A DNA stretch of 64,000 nt, taken from contig JAGMCL010000056.1 in assembly GCA_023129165.1 (NCBI GenBank), positions 1 to 64,000 of the forward strand, written 5' to 3'. This document shows, one piece after another, positions 15,202 through 24,710 of the stretch; the first letter of the stretch is position 1; the number at the start of each line of letters is the position of its first letter. The notes under the pieces were generated by a model. It was not told where the DNA came from. It searched no databases and saw nothing but the letters and a program-made list of their open reading frames with translations. The DNA comes from Caldifarciminota bacterium (GTDB taxonomy: Bacteria; Hydrothermota; UBA3073). The translations under genes and the position numbers were made by a program.

Positions 15202-16359
15202 ATGAAGATGAAAATAATGGCAAATAAAAAAGAGGGGATAGTAAAATCTGATTATCTTCAATTTCTGAAAGAGATAAAGGAAAAGATTATCTCTGCTCGT
15301 GTTAGTGCTTATCGTAAATTGAATAGAGAGCTAATAAGATTATATTGGGAGATTGGGAAAAATATTGTAGAAAGGCAGGAAAAATTTGGCTGGGGCAGAA
15401 GTGTTGTTGAGAGATTATCAAAAGACCTTATAGCTGAGTTTAAGGGAAGGGAAGGATTTTCGCCAAATAATCTTTGGCGGATGAGGAATTTCTATTTAAC
15501 TTATAAAGATAATCTAAAACTTGCACAGCTTGTGCAAGAAATTCCCTGGGGTCAGAATATAGTAATTATGCAGAGGGTTAAAATACCAGAAGTAAAGGAA
15601 TACTACATTAAAGCAACCATACAATTTGGTTGGAGTAGAAATGTTCTTGTTCATCAGATTGAGGCTGAAGCCTATAAACAAACAAAGATAAAAAAGATAC
15701 ATAACTTTCCTGAGACTCTTCCTGCCCATTTGGCTGAACAGGCAGATTTGACGATGAAAGATACTTACACTCTTGATTTTCTCGATATAGCCGAGCCAAT
15801 CTCTGAAAGAAAGCTGGAAAGAGAGCTTATTTCCAATCTAAAGAATTTCATTACTGAACTTGGTTTAGGATTCTGTTTTATAGGTAGTCAATATTCTCTG
15901 AGATTAAAGGACAAAGAATATTATATTGACCTTTTGTTCTTCCATCGGCACTTGAGCTGTTTGGTGGCATTTGATTTGAAAATAGGAGAATTTAAGCCCG
16001 AATATGCTGGCAAAATGAACTTTTATTTAAATTTACTTGATGATCTTGTTCGTTTGCCCGAGGAAAACCCATCTATAGGAATCATTCTTTGTAAAGACCG
16101 AGACCGTTTGGTGGTGGAATATGCCCTGCGTGGAATTAGAAAACCGATAGGAGTTTCAAAATATAGATTAACAAAGAAATTGCCTAAAAAGTTCGCTAAA
16201 TCACTTCCTTCACCAGAGGAGCTGAAAAAGGGACTAGAGGTACATCATGTTAAACCTGTTACTGAAGGCGGAAAAGATACACCCAAAAATATTAGAGTGA
16301 TATCGGCACGCAAGCATAAAATCATACATAAGAAGAGAAGAGAAAGAGGAAAAATTTAG
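15202..16359 (+). CDS. DUF1016/YhcG PDDEXK nuclease-like protein with an HNH-like C-terminal tail
   Basis: A 385-residue protein. Residues about 25-170 form the DUF1016 N-terminal helical domain (YWEIGKNIVERQ, NLWRMRNFY). Residues about 190-330 form the PD-(D/E)xK domain with YIDLLFFHR and the catalytic-type FDLKIGEFKPEY. The last 45 residues are unusual: LEVHHVKPVTEGGKDTPKNI followed by KHKIIH has the HH...N...H pattern of an HNH endonuclease. The related protein at 27345 lacks this tail. A role in DNA or invader processing is inferred from the island context. The start is uncertain: ATGs at 15202, 15208 and 15217 are all possible. Confidence 0.8.
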   Translation: MKMKIMANKKEGIVKSDYLQFLKEIKEKIISARVSAYRKLNRELIRLYWEIGKNIVERQEKFGWGRSVVERLSKDLIAEFKGREGFSPNNLWRMRNFYLTYKDNLKLAQLVQEIPWGQNIVIMQRVKIPEVKEYYIKATIQFGWSRNVLVHQIEAEAYKQTKIKKIHNFPETLPAHLAEQADLTMKDTYTLDFLDIAEPISERKLERELISNLKNFITELGLGFCFIGSQYSLRLKDKEYYIDLLFFHRHLSCLVAFDLKIGEFKPEYAGKMNFYLNLLDDLVRLPEENPSIGIILCKDRDRLVVEYALRGIRKPIGVSKYRLTKKLPKKFAKSLPSPEELKKGLEVHHVKPVTEGGKDTPKNIRVISARKHKIIHKKRRERGKI

Positions 16360-16386
16360 ATCATATTAGTCCAAAAAAATGGTATC

Positions 16387-16440
16387 GATTCTGTGTAAGA
16401 GTTTGAAATTAAACAAGTAATGAGTAAGCTTATTATTATA
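16387..16440 (+). repeat. Direct repeat left of the RadC/restriction module
   Basis: GATTCTGTGTAAGAGTTTG followed by AAATTAAA and an AT-rich tail is repeated in the same orientation at 23361-23425. The two copies bracket radC through the DUF262 gene. Confidence 0.6.
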
Positions 16441-16559
16441 TAAAGTCTCGGCGTAATGCTATGAAATATAAGAACTTGCAGAGAATTAAAACCAATTGAC
16501 TACAATAGATTGATAATAAGGTAGATTTTAACAAGGAATTAATGAGATAGGGAGAAACA

Positions 16560-17240
16560 ATGACTATCCAAGTCAGAAAGAAAATTAAAGAGATGCCCAA
16601 AATAGAAAGACCGCGAGAGAAGCTTGTCAAATACGGTCCAGATAAGCTCACAGATTCTGAACTTTTGGCAATATTATTGGGCTCGGGCAAGAAGGGACTT
16701 AATGTAATTGAGTTGGCGAAAAGGATTTTGATGAAATTCGGCAAGGATAACCTGCCAAATGTTAGCTATGATAGTTTAAGACATACACTTGGTTTGGGGC
16801 AAGCAAAAACCTGCCAGATTGTTGCTTGTTTTGAATTAGGTAAGAGATTTCTTAAAGATAAAAAATCGCAAATTTACCTCATACCCGAAGATATTTGGAA
16901 GGAACTCAAAGATATAAGAAACCATAAAAAAGAACATTTTGTGGTTTTTTATCTTGACGCCCGAAATCAAGAAATCAAAAGAGAAATTATCTCGGTTGGC
17001 TCGCTGAACGCCAATTTAGTTCACCCTCGGGAAGTCTTTGAGCCCGCGGTCAGGAATTTAGCAGCGCAAATTATTTTAGCTCATAACCATCCTTCTGGCG
17101 ATCCTGAACCATCAGAAGATGATTTGGAGATTAATAAGAGGTTAGTGGAATCTGGTAAAATTTTAGGAATAGAAGTAGTTGACCATATTATCGTTGCAAA
17201 AAATGGATTTGTGAGTTTTAAGGAAAAAGGATTGATATGA
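16560..17240 (+). CDS. radC: RadC-family JAB-domain protein
   Basis: A 226-residue protein with an N-terminal UPF0758 helical region (about 1-95, REKLVKYGPDKLTDSELLAI) and a C-terminal JAB/MPN domain with the JAMM-type site: HPREVFEPA, AHNHPSGDPEPS and the following Asp. The family's role is unclear despite the name; it is often found in mobile and defence regions. It overlaps the methyltransferase gene by 4 bp (ATGA), so it is translationally coupled to the restriction-modification operon, as its first gene. Confidence 0.92.
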   Translation: MTIQVRKKIKEMPKIERPREKLVKYGPDKLTDSELLAILLGSGKKGLNVIELAKRILMKFGKDNLPNVSYDSLRHTLGLGQAKTCQIVACFELGKRFLKDKKSQIYLIPEDIWKELKDIRNHKKEHFVVFYLDARNQEIKREIISVGSLNANLVHPREVFEPAVRNLAAQIILAHNHPSGDPEPSEDDLEINKRLVESGKILGIEVVDHIIVAKNGFVSFKEKGLI

Positions 17241-19225
17241 AAAAGATAGTTTATAAGCTGCCAAGAGAGAAAATTGGCACTGAAGAAGTTTTGGATTTAG
17301 TCTTTAAAGACGCTTCAGTTAAACATGGACTTAAAGAATTTCCGAAGGTAGCTATTGCCAACATCGCAAAGAAAATTTTTAAGAAGGAGAAAGGCAAATT
17401 TTATATTCGTTGTATAAAAAGGGATAAAGACATTTTAGTTTATTCCCCCGTTAAAGCTGCTCCTGAAGAAATAATCCGTCAACTCTGGCTTGAGAATTTA
17501 ATTAAAGAATACGGCTATCCAATAGAAAGAATAGAGGTAGAAAAATCTGTTCAATTTGGTCGGGAAATTCACAAAAAGGCAGCAGATGTTGTGGTTTATA
17601 AAAAGGATAGAATTACTCCCTATATTATTTTTGAGTTAAAAAATCCTGATGAGAGACGAGCCATTGAGCAATTAAAGGGCTATCTGAATGCTGAGGGATG
17701 CGAAATTGGTGTCTGGTCAAATGGTATTGATAAGGTGATTTTATACCGTCCTTATCCTAAGGAGTTTAGTGACACCCTTTCTGATATACCAAATGTAAAT
17801 CAGACCATTGATGACCTCTTTACAGAGAAAAAGACCCTTACTGATATTGATAAAAAGGGGGGAAGAAGCTTTAGCTTGAGACGGATTATTCAAGGAATGG
17901 AGGAATTAGTTTTGGCTAATGCTGGTGTAGATGTTTTTAGTGAAGTTTTCAAGTTAATCTATGCTAAACTTTATGATGAGAAGATGGCACAAGAACGTCG
18001 GGGTGGAGAGGTAAAATTCCGAAAATATAAGGACCCACAGAAGACTTATAGTGAAATCAATGAACTCTTTAAGAAATCAATTGACGAGTGGTATGGCACA
18101 TTCAATAAGATAGAAAAGATAGATATTTCTCCAGAGCATCTTCAAGTCTGTATCGGCCTTTTAGAAAATACAAGACTTTTTGGTTCTGATTTGGAAGTAA
18201 TTGATACTGCTTTTGAATATTTAATGCCCGAGGCGGCAAAGACCAAAAAAGGACAGTATTTTACCCCTCGTCATGTAATCAAAATGTGTGTTAAAATACT
18301 CAATCCCAGAGATGAAAAATATATTATTGACCCTGCTTGTGGTTCTGGAGGATTTTTGATTCATGCTATGTATTGGGTCTGGGAAAGAGATTATAAAAAT
18401 GCTACTCAAACTGCTAAATATTCCTATGCCAACAGATATCTCTTTGGATTAGATTTTGATGATAAGATGAAAAAGATTTCTCAAGCCTTAATGCTCATCG
18501 CAGGAGATGGACGTTCACATGTCTTTAAATTAAATTCACTTGATGCTCGGGATTGGCAGGGTGAAGAGCAAGAAAAAGAAAAGGCGCGGTCAGAACTCCG
18601 ACCGCTCTTGCATCACTTCGGCAATTCTGAACGAGAAAAAGATAATCAAAAGACTTTTCGTTATTTTGACTTTTCTTTACTTTTAACCAATCCCCCTTTT
18701 GCAGGGGAAATCAGAGACCAGGCAATGCTGAGACAGTATTTCTTTAGTAAGGATAAAAAGGGGCATCTAAAAAATAAAGTAGAGCGTCATATCCTTTTTA
18801 TTGAAAGATGCTTAGATTTTTTGGAGCATAGCGGCAGAATGGCAATCGTTTTACCTCAAGGGATTTTAAATAATACTAACACCGAATATATCCGCAACTG
18901 GCTTTTTGATAAAGCGAGGATTTTAGCAGTAGTTGGACTTCATGGAAACACCTTTAAACCGCATACAGGGACAAAAACCAGCATTTTATTTTTGCAAAAA
19001 TGGAATGAGAAAGAACAGCCTCTTGAAGACTATCCTATTTTTATGGCAGTTTCAAAAAAGCCTGGCAAAGATAATTCTGGAGAGTATATCTACAAAAAAG
19101 ATAGGTTTGGCAATCAAATTTTAGATGAAAAAGGCCATCCAATTCTTGAACACGACCTTGACGACATTGCCAAAGGATTTATAAAATTTGCAAAAGAGCA
19201 AGACTTAGATTTTTGGAGGGAATAA
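17237..19225 (+). CDS. Nuclease-methyltransferase fusion of a BcgI-like restriction-modification system
   Basis: A 662-residue protein joining an HsdR-N-type nuclease domain to an HsdM-type N6-adenine methyltransferase. In residues about 85-170 the PD-(D/E)xK site is AADVVVY with FELKN. The methyltransferase follows, with SAM motif DPACGSGGF near residue 365 and catalytic NPPF near residue 484. No helicase or translocase gene lies nearby, so cleavage cannot be type I. The layout resembles BcgI-type enzymes, where one subunit cuts and methylates and a second gives specificity. It is coupled to radC upstream and separated by 1 bp from the HEPN-like gene downstream. Confidence 0.88.
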   Translation: MKKIVYKLPREKIGTEEVLDLVFKDASVKHGLKEFPKVAIANIAKKIFKKEKGKFYIRCIKRDKDILVYSPVKAAPEEIIRQLWLENLIKEYGYPIERIEVEKSVQFGREIHKKAADVVVYKKDRITPYIIFELKNPDERRAIEQLKGYLNAEGCEIGVWSNGIDKVILYRPYPKEFSDTLSDIPNVNQTIDDLFTEKKTLTDIDKKGGRSFSLRRIIQGMEELVLANAGVDVFSEVFKLIYAKLYDEKMAQERRGGEVKFRKYKDPQKTYSEINELFKKSIDEWYGTFNKIEKIDISPEHLQVCIGLLENTRLFGSDLEVIDTAFEYLMPEAAKTKKGQYFTPRHVIKMCVKILNPRDEKYIIDPACGSGGFLIHAMYWVWERDYKNATQTAKYSYANRYLFGLDFDDKMKKISQALMLIAGDGRSHVFKLNSLDARDWQGEEQEKEKARSELRPLLHHFGNSEREKDNQKTFRYFDFSLLLTNPPFAGEIRDQAMLRQYFFSKDKKGHLKNKVERHILFIERCLDFLEHSGRMAIVLPQGILNNTNTEYIRNWLFDKARILAVVGLHGNTFKPHTGTKTSILFLQKWNEKEQPLEDYPIFMAVSKKPGKDNSGEYIYKKDRFGNQILDEKGHPILEHDLDDIAKGFIKFAKEQDLDFWRE

Positions 19226-19226
19226 T

Positions 19227-19994
19227 ATGAAATTTACTAACGACCAGATTAAAAAGATTAAAGATACCTACTTTTTTGTTTCCGATTTCAAGAGAACACT
19301 TGAAATGTGGAGAAAGAAACAAATAGTTGTTGGAAATAGCGTAGTTAGAGAATATGAGAAAACTATTGAGATATTCAATAGAGAAATTCCTGGTGTTTTA
19401 GATGAATTTGATGCTTCAAGTTATATACCTCTTGGTTCAATATTTAAGGGGTTGTTAAACCAAGAGATGTCTTTTGGAATTGATGGTTTATTGATTAGAG
19501 CGATAAAAGACATCGCAGCTTTAAAAACGAAACTTGACTTTGAAGAAACTTCACCAATAGTACCTACTAAAGATTTTTCTTCTGTAAGTGATAGCAATCT
19601 AAGAAAAATCATAGAAAGAGACTACATAGGGCTCAATAAATGTTTAGCAGTAAAAGTATGGAAAGCGGTGATTATTTTGGCTGGCGGTTTAATAGAAGCT
19701 TTATTATTAGATTCATTATTGAAAGATGAAAACAAAGCAAGATCTTCATCAAAAGCGATTTCTCTAAAAAGCAACCTTAAAAAATGGGATTTAGGTGCGT
19801 TATTAGATGTAGCAGTAGATATAGAATTGATAAATCCGGGTGCAGAGAAGCTTTCGGATACCGTCAGAAAATATCGAAATTTAGTTCATCCTGGCAACGA
19901 GTTAAGATCAAGTTTAAAAATCGAACCAGAAGAAGCAAAAATTGCAGTTGAAGTTTTAAATATGATTATTAGAGATTTGCAAGATAAAAAATGA
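19227..19994 (+). CDS. HEPN-like protein embedded in the restriction operon
   Basis: A 255-residue mostly helical protein I cannot place in a named family. Its C-terminal half (about 130-255) ends with RKYRNLVHPGNE, around residues 213-224, a HEPN-type R-x(n)-H motif as in RNase-like domains of defence systems. The N-terminal half is helical without a recognisable motif. It lies between the methyltransferase and specificity genes, overlapping hsdS by 4 bp, so it is produced with them. A toxin that senses restriction failure is one possibility; a simple helper or dimerisation protein is another. Confidence 0.6.
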   Translation: MKFTNDQIKKIKDTYFFVSDFKRTLEMWRKKQIVVGNSVVREYEKTIEIFNREIPGVLDEFDASSYIPLGSIFKGLLNQEMSFGIDGLLIRAIKDIAALKTKLDFEETSPIVPTKDFSSVSDSNLRKIIERDYIGLNKCLAVKVWKAVIILAGGLIEALLLDSLLKDENKARSSSKAISLKSNLKKWDLGALLDVAVDIELINPGAEKLSDTVRKYRNLVHPGNELRSSLKIEPEEAKIAVEVLNMIIRDLQDKK

Positions 19995-21367
19995 CTATTT
20001 ACTCTATTATCAAGAAATCAAAACTTGAAGGTGCACATCGGCTGGATGCAGAATATTACCAGCCAGAGTATTTGGAATTAGAGAAGGAATTATACAGAAC
20101 TGGTACATATAAACTCTGGGAAAATATTAACGGAAAATTTATTACGGGACCATTTGGTTCACAATTCAATGTTGAAAATTATGTCTCTGATACTGAATAT
20201 AGATATATCCGTGGTAAAGATGTTAAAGAATTCTTTTTACTTGATGACGATAATGTCTATATACCAGATAAAGATTTTGAAAGACTTAAAAAATATTCGT
20301 TACGAAAAGATGACATTCTAATTTCAGTTGTTGGAACGCTCGGAAACTCCGCTATCGTCGATAAACCTGCGATACCAGCAATCTTTAGTTGTAAAAGTAC
20401 CGCTTTTCGCACTAATGCAATCGATCCTCATTATTTTATTGCTTATCTTAACTCGCTCTATGGACAGAATCTATTGAAGCGCTGTGTCCGTGGTACTGTT
20501 CAAACAGGGCTTAATATTGACGACCTTAAGTCACTCCCGATTTTTATCCCCTCACAAAAGAAACAAGAAGTTATAACCTCAATTGTTCTCAAAGCAAAAC
20601 AATCACGTTACAATTCTAAATCTCTTTACTCTCAAGCCGAGCAATTGCTTTTAGAAGAATTAAGAATAAGGAATTTGGATTTAGGCGAAGACCTTTTTTA
20701 TACAGTCTCCTCCAAAGAGGCAAAAGAAAAACAGCGTTTTGATGCTGAATACTGGCAACCTAAGTATGAGAGATTAACAGATCTCTTTGTTCAAAAATTT
20801 AAGGGGAAAAAAATAAAAAGTTTAGAATTTATCAAAGTTACTACTGGTCAATATTGCGATAAGTATGAAGAAAAAGGTAAACCTTATATCAGAGGAACTG
20901 ATATTTCTAATGGAACTATTGAAACCAATAATCTTGTCTATATATCAGAAAATAAGCAAATAGAAACTAAAAAAGCTAAAGAAGGTGATGTTGTGGTTAC
21001 AAGGGTGGGTACAATAGGTATATCTGCAAGACTTCCCAAAGAAATTGAAGGAGGAACTTTCAGTGACAACTTGATTCGATTAAATTTTCCTTCAGAAAAA
21101 TTGAATCCCTATTACTTAACATTGTTTTTTAATGGAATCGGTTCAAAATTAATGATTAGAGAAAGTAGAGGAAGTGTTCAACCAAGATTAAACCAAGAAA
21201 CACTGAAAGAAATAGTAATTCCTCTTTTATCTCTCTCTATCCAACAAGAAATTGCTGATTTGGTCCAACGTTCCCACTCTGCTCGAAAGGAAGCGAAGCG
21301 ACTTTTAAAAGAAGCAAAAAGAAAAGTTGAGGGAATGATAGAAAAAGGAGCTAACAAGAGAAGATAG
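19991..21367 (+). CDS. hsdS: HsdS-like specificity subunit
   Basis: A 458-residue DNA-recognition subunit with two target-recognition domains. The first spans about 25-210 (GPFGSQFN, YIRGKDV, GTVQTGLN), the second about 270-430 (YIRGTDI, RVGTIG, GSVQPRLN), each followed by a coiled segment (KAKQSRYNSKS and RSHSARKEAK). Such subunits bind a bipartite site and dock the methyltransferase. A start four bases inside the HEPN-like gene confirms operon membership. The two domains diverge, so an asymmetric target is expected. Confidence 0.92.
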   Translation: MTIYSIIKKSKLEGAHRLDAEYYQPEYLELEKELYRTGTYKLWENINGKFITGPFGSQFNVENYVSDTEYRYIRGKDVKEFFLLDDDNVYIPDKDFERLKKYSLRKDDILISVVGTLGNSAIVDKPAIPAIFSCKSTAFRTNAIDPHYFIAYLNSLYGQNLLKRCVRGTVQTGLNIDDLKSLPIFIPSQKKQEVITSIVLKAKQSRYNSKSLYSQAEQLLLEELRIRNLDLGEDLFYTVSSKEAKEKQRFDAEYWQPKYERLTDLFVQKFKGKKIKSLEFIKVTTGQYCDKYEEKGKPYIRGTDISNGTIETNNLVYISENKQIETKKAKEGDVVVTRVGTIGISARLPKEIEGGTFSDNLIRLNFPSEKLNPYYLTLFFNGIGSKLMIRESRGSVQPRLNQETLKEIVIPLLSLSIQQEIADLVQRSHSARKEAKRLLKEAKRKVEGMIEKGANKRR

Positions 21368-21433
21368 ATGATCCTGATTATGTTTTAAACTTGGAAGCTG
21401 AACTTGATGCAATGAAGAGAATATAAAAGCAAA

Positions 21434-23338
21434 ATGTCAACAAAAAATGAAATATTATCGATTGGTGAGTTGCTTGAGCATTTAGGTGTGTATAGCAAAA
21501 AACAAGACAGTATTACTTGGAAACTTGCCATACCCCAGCGTTCATTTGAATGGGACGAAACACACGTAACAAACTTAGTAGACTCACTTCTTCGCGGGTT
21601 TCCAATAGGAACAATTTTAATTTGTGACACCAAAGAAGCCTATTATGAATTAAATAGTCGAGATAAATTACGTAAGGCAATACTAAAAGGCGAAAAAATT
21701 ACAAGACAAATTTTAGATGGTCAACAACGTTGTGTTTCAATCCTTTCTACTTTTACAAATGGGGGACTCCATGATCAAGAATCAGGTAAGAAAAAGCATT
21801 TATGGATAAACGTCTTACTAAGAAACCCTGAGGCGAAAGAATTCGATGAAAAGCGGGGTCAACGATACTTGTTTCATTGGAGTAGCATTAGTAATCTTAA
21901 TAAATTAAGCTTTGACCAGAAAAGAAACGAAAAATTACCAATCAAATCACTTGATGATGGTTGGGTTTGTTTTTACAAATTAGTTTCTTTTGTTACGGGA
22001 AAATCTTCTGAGTTTTTCAAACAAGACGACTTTTTTGAGAAAACCGTATTACATTTTAATATACAGGCAACTCCAGAACAAACTGAAGTATTTAAACAAA
22101 TTTTGAAAAGAATCCGCAAGACACTTAATGAAAAGACAATACCAATTCATTCATTGCATGACGATGATATAGAAGACTTACATCAAGTTTTCATTCGCAT
22201 TAATGCAGCTGGAATGCCTCTTGGTCCAGTAGATGCTTTCTTTGCAGGTGTCAAGAAATACTGGTCTCATGCGGAAGAACATCTACGCCGAATTGTTGGT
22301 AAAGCATCCATATTTAAGAGAGAACATGCCATCACTCTTTTGGCACGTTGTGCTGGCATGTCGCTCAATGAGAAAGATAATCCTTTCGATCCATATCGTA
22401 TAGGATTAAGGCAATTGACACATGGTGCAACGAATAGACACTATCCACTTATTGTCAGAATGGGAGAACTAACACCCATGAGGGGAACAAATTCGTTCAT
22501 TAACGCTGTCAAATGGATAACAAAAGTTGCAAGGGAACAATTGTTTTTTACTTCAACTTTAATTCATCCTTCTATACTTATGCCAGTTGTGGCATGGGCA
22601 TATCGTTATGATCAAAATTATGGATTACCTTCGCGTAAAAATAGTAGACTTGAGAGGCCAATTATCGCTTTCTTATTTTGGACACAAGTATTTGGAAGTC
22701 ATCAATATGGGAGAGGAAAATTTGACCGCGAGACATTCAAATTAGGATGGGATACAGGAGAGAATGGAGATGCTTTTCCATGGTTTGTTGAAGATTTACA
22801 GCAAATATGCTTTGATTACGATAGGATAAAACCCAAACTGCCGCAAAACCCTCATATCCAGTTTCTCAAATCTGGGTCCACCAATGCCCAAAAAATATTT
22901 GATTTGACAGCTGGCAATAAGTCCTTGTTTCTTAGTTTGTGCCAAAAAATTCCTTTTAATCAATTAAATATCGACTGGGATCATTTAATAGCATATAATT
23001 TTGCTAGGAATAGATTTAAGATAGGTCGGAAGGTGAATTGGGACCATATGTATTGGGTTAGCCAAATAGGCAATTTTTCTGGAATTGATGCACATGCAAA
23101 TCGGATGTTTGGAGACAAACCACCTTCTGAAAAATTCCCTTATTATACAAAAAACATAATACGAGCCAATCCCTTTTTAAATGAAGAAGATATAATAAAA
23201 TGCCAAAAAGTTGAGCAGCTTTTAAAAGAGAAAAAAAAGGATACAGCAGCAGAAGTTCTCTATAGCTTTGTTGCTAATAGAACATTTAGAATATGGAGAG
23301 AGACTTTAAGGCAAATTGGAGCACCACCGCAAAGGTAA
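21434..23338 (+). CDS. DUF262 protein with an HNH-like C-terminal domain (GmrSD/type IV-like)
   Basis: A 634-residue protein. The N-terminal DUF262 (ParB/Srx-like) domain has IPQRSFEWDETHV, the FPIGTIL loop, ILDGQQRCVS and FIRINAAGMPL. The C-terminal part (about 510-600) has DWDHLIAYN and IGNFSGIDAHANRMFGDKP, resembling the DUF1524 His-Me/HNH nuclease pattern D-H...N...N...DK-P. The pair recalls GmrSD-type modification-dependent restriction enzymes, here in one chain. It begins 66 bp after hsdS and may be in the same operon, but its helical middle is unusually long. Confidence 0.75.
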   Translation: MSTKNEILSIGELLEHLGVYSKKQDSITWKLAIPQRSFEWDETHVTNLVDSLLRGFPIGTILICDTKEAYYELNSRDKLRKAILKGEKITRQILDGQQRCVSILSTFTNGGLHDQESGKKKHLWINVLLRNPEAKEFDEKRGQRYLFHWSSISNLNKLSFDQKRNEKLPIKSLDDGWVCFYKLVSFVTGKSSEFFKQDDFFEKTVLHFNIQATPEQTEVFKQILKRIRKTLNEKTIPIHSLHDDDIEDLHQVFIRINAAGMPLGPVDAFFAGVKKYWSHAEEHLRRIVGKASIFKREHAITLLARCAGMSLNEKDNPFDPYRIGLRQLTHGATNRHYPLIVRMGELTPMRGTNSFINAVKWITKVAREQLFFTSTLIHPSILMPVVAWAYRYDQNYGLPSRKNSRLERPIIAFLFWTQVFGSHQYGRGKFDRETFKLGWDTGENGDAFPWFVEDLQQICFDYDRIKPKLPQNPHIQFLKSGSTNAQKIFDLTAGNKSLFLSLCQKIPFNQLNIDWDHLIAYNFARNRFKIGRKVNWDHMYWVSQIGNFSGIDAHANRMFGDKPPSEKFPYYTKNIIRANPFLNEEDIIKCQKVEQLLKEKKKDTAAEVLYSFVANRTFRIWRETLRQIGAPPQR

Positions 23339-23360
23339 TCACATCTGGAGAGAAAAAAGG

Positions 23361-23425
23361 TGATAATTCTGTGTAAGAGTCTGGAATTAAATGGGTTATC
23401 AGTATGCTTTTTATAATAAATATTT
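23361..23425 (+). repeat. Direct repeat right of the restriction module
   Basis: AATTCTGTGTAAGAGTCTGG followed by AATTAAAT matches 16387-16440 in the same orientation, ending in a similar AT-rich tail. Confidence 0.6.
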
Positions 23426-23484
23426 TGTTAATCGCAATTTTACTAAGTGGGTGTTATAAAGCAAGAAATTAAAGTAACAATGAT

Positions 23485-24672
23485 ATGGGTATAAATTTAG
23501 ATATAAATAGGTATATTCAAGAAAGCGATTTCAATAGGGAGATGAAATCCAAGATAAATGATTATCTCCTACAAAGTTCAGATTGTAATTCAAAAAAACT
23601 GTTTGAATATTTAGGTAAACATTATCAAAAACAGGGTTTGTTCAAACTTCTTGACAAGTTAAAAAGTTATGAGGAAAAAGTGGGATTTTTACTTTTCGAT
23701 TATAAAAATCACTATAAACACTCTGCAAATGTTTTTTTATTAGGACTTGTTCTTTATTCTAAATTGGATAAACTAAGAAAAAACTTAGAAAGATTTCCTA
23801 AATTTTCAAAGTTGTCTTCTGAAGAAAAGAGAAATAAATTTCTACTTAGATGGTGTATTGCTGCATGTCTACATGATGTTGCCTATCCAATAGAAATGTC
23901 AATAATAAGTTTCAAGCAATTAATTGATAAATATGCTAAGCGGAAAGAACCTATAATACCTTTGAGATTAAACTTTCATACGATAGTCCCGCTTAACATC
24001 ATTCCGAAGCTTCCTTCCTTGGATGGATTCTGTCTACAAGAGGACTATGTAAAAGATACTGCCTTGAAATTAATCGCTAATTCTTTAACCAATACCCAAG
24101 GGCGACCATCGATACCTTCGATACTGACTTGCGATACAATGCATGAAGTTCTCTTTGAATATGTAAAAGAGTGTTTTGAAAGGGGTATTGTTGACCATGG
24201 TTTATTTGGTGCATTGATTATACTAAAAGAAGCATATATAATGTACAAAAACAATAACTGGAATCCAAGAGGTTTTTACTATCATATTGTAGAAGCAGCA
24301 ACAGCTATATTTTTACACAATACTTATGAGCATCTATTTGTTAAAGAATCTTTCTACGGTTATGGTAAATTAAAGCTTAAATATCCTTGCTCGCTTGGAT
24401 ATCTTCTAATCTTATGCGACCATATAGCTGACTGGGATAAGGTACTTCCCAAGCCAGAAGATGAGAAGATTAATAAGCTTCTTATACAAGAGAATTTTTC
24501 CCTTCACATTGAAAAAGACAAAATAGTATTAAATGTACCACACTATGTATATGAAAAGGGAAAGTATAAAGGAAAAACATATGCCAATCGATTTGGGAAA
24601 AAATTAAACAATATTTTTGATATGAGAGAATTAAAAATAGAGGTTTCTGACGTGGGTTCGTCAGATGCCTAA
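23485..24672 (+). CDS. HD-domain-like protein of unknown function
   Basis: A 395-residue protein. Scattered His and Asp residues suggest an HD-type metal phosphohydrolase: HYKHSANVF, CLHDVAYP, DHGLFGALI, FLHNTYEH and LCDHIADW in this order between residues about 75 and 315, the H...HD...H...H...D layout of HD domains. The last 80 residues have a beta-rich look. No nucleotidyltransferase or sensor domain is visible. Its position after the DUF262 gene in the island suggests nucleotide hydrolysis in defence, as dGTPase-like HD proteins do; this is inference. I do not recognise the family. Confidence 0.6.
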   Translation: MGINLDINRYIQESDFNREMKSKINDYLLQSSDCNSKKLFEYLGKHYQKQGLFKLLDKLKSYEEKVGFLLFDYKNHYKHSANVFLLGLVLYSKLDKLRKNLERFPKFSKLSSEEKRNKFLLRWCIAACLHDVAYPIEMSIISFKQLIDKYAKRKEPIIPLRLNFHTIVPLNIIPKLPSLDGFCLQEDYVKDTALKLIANSLTNTQGRPSIPSILTCDTMHEVLFEYVKECFERGIVDHGLFGALIILKEAYIMYKNNNWNPRGFYYHIVEAATAIFLHNTYEHLFVKESFYGYGKLKLKYPCSLGYLLILCDHIADWDKVLPKPEDEKINKLLIQENFSLHIEKDKIVLNVPHYVYEKGKYKGKTYANRFGKKLNNIFDMRELKIEVSDVGSSDA

Positions 24673-24710
24673 GAGCAAATTAGTCTGTGATAAAAAAACA
24701 AATAAGGAAT

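Noticed and set aside
17237-21367. Classical type I restriction system
   Set aside because: No HsdR helicase/translocase gene is present, and the nuclease domain is fused to the methyltransferase, so a type I label would mislead.
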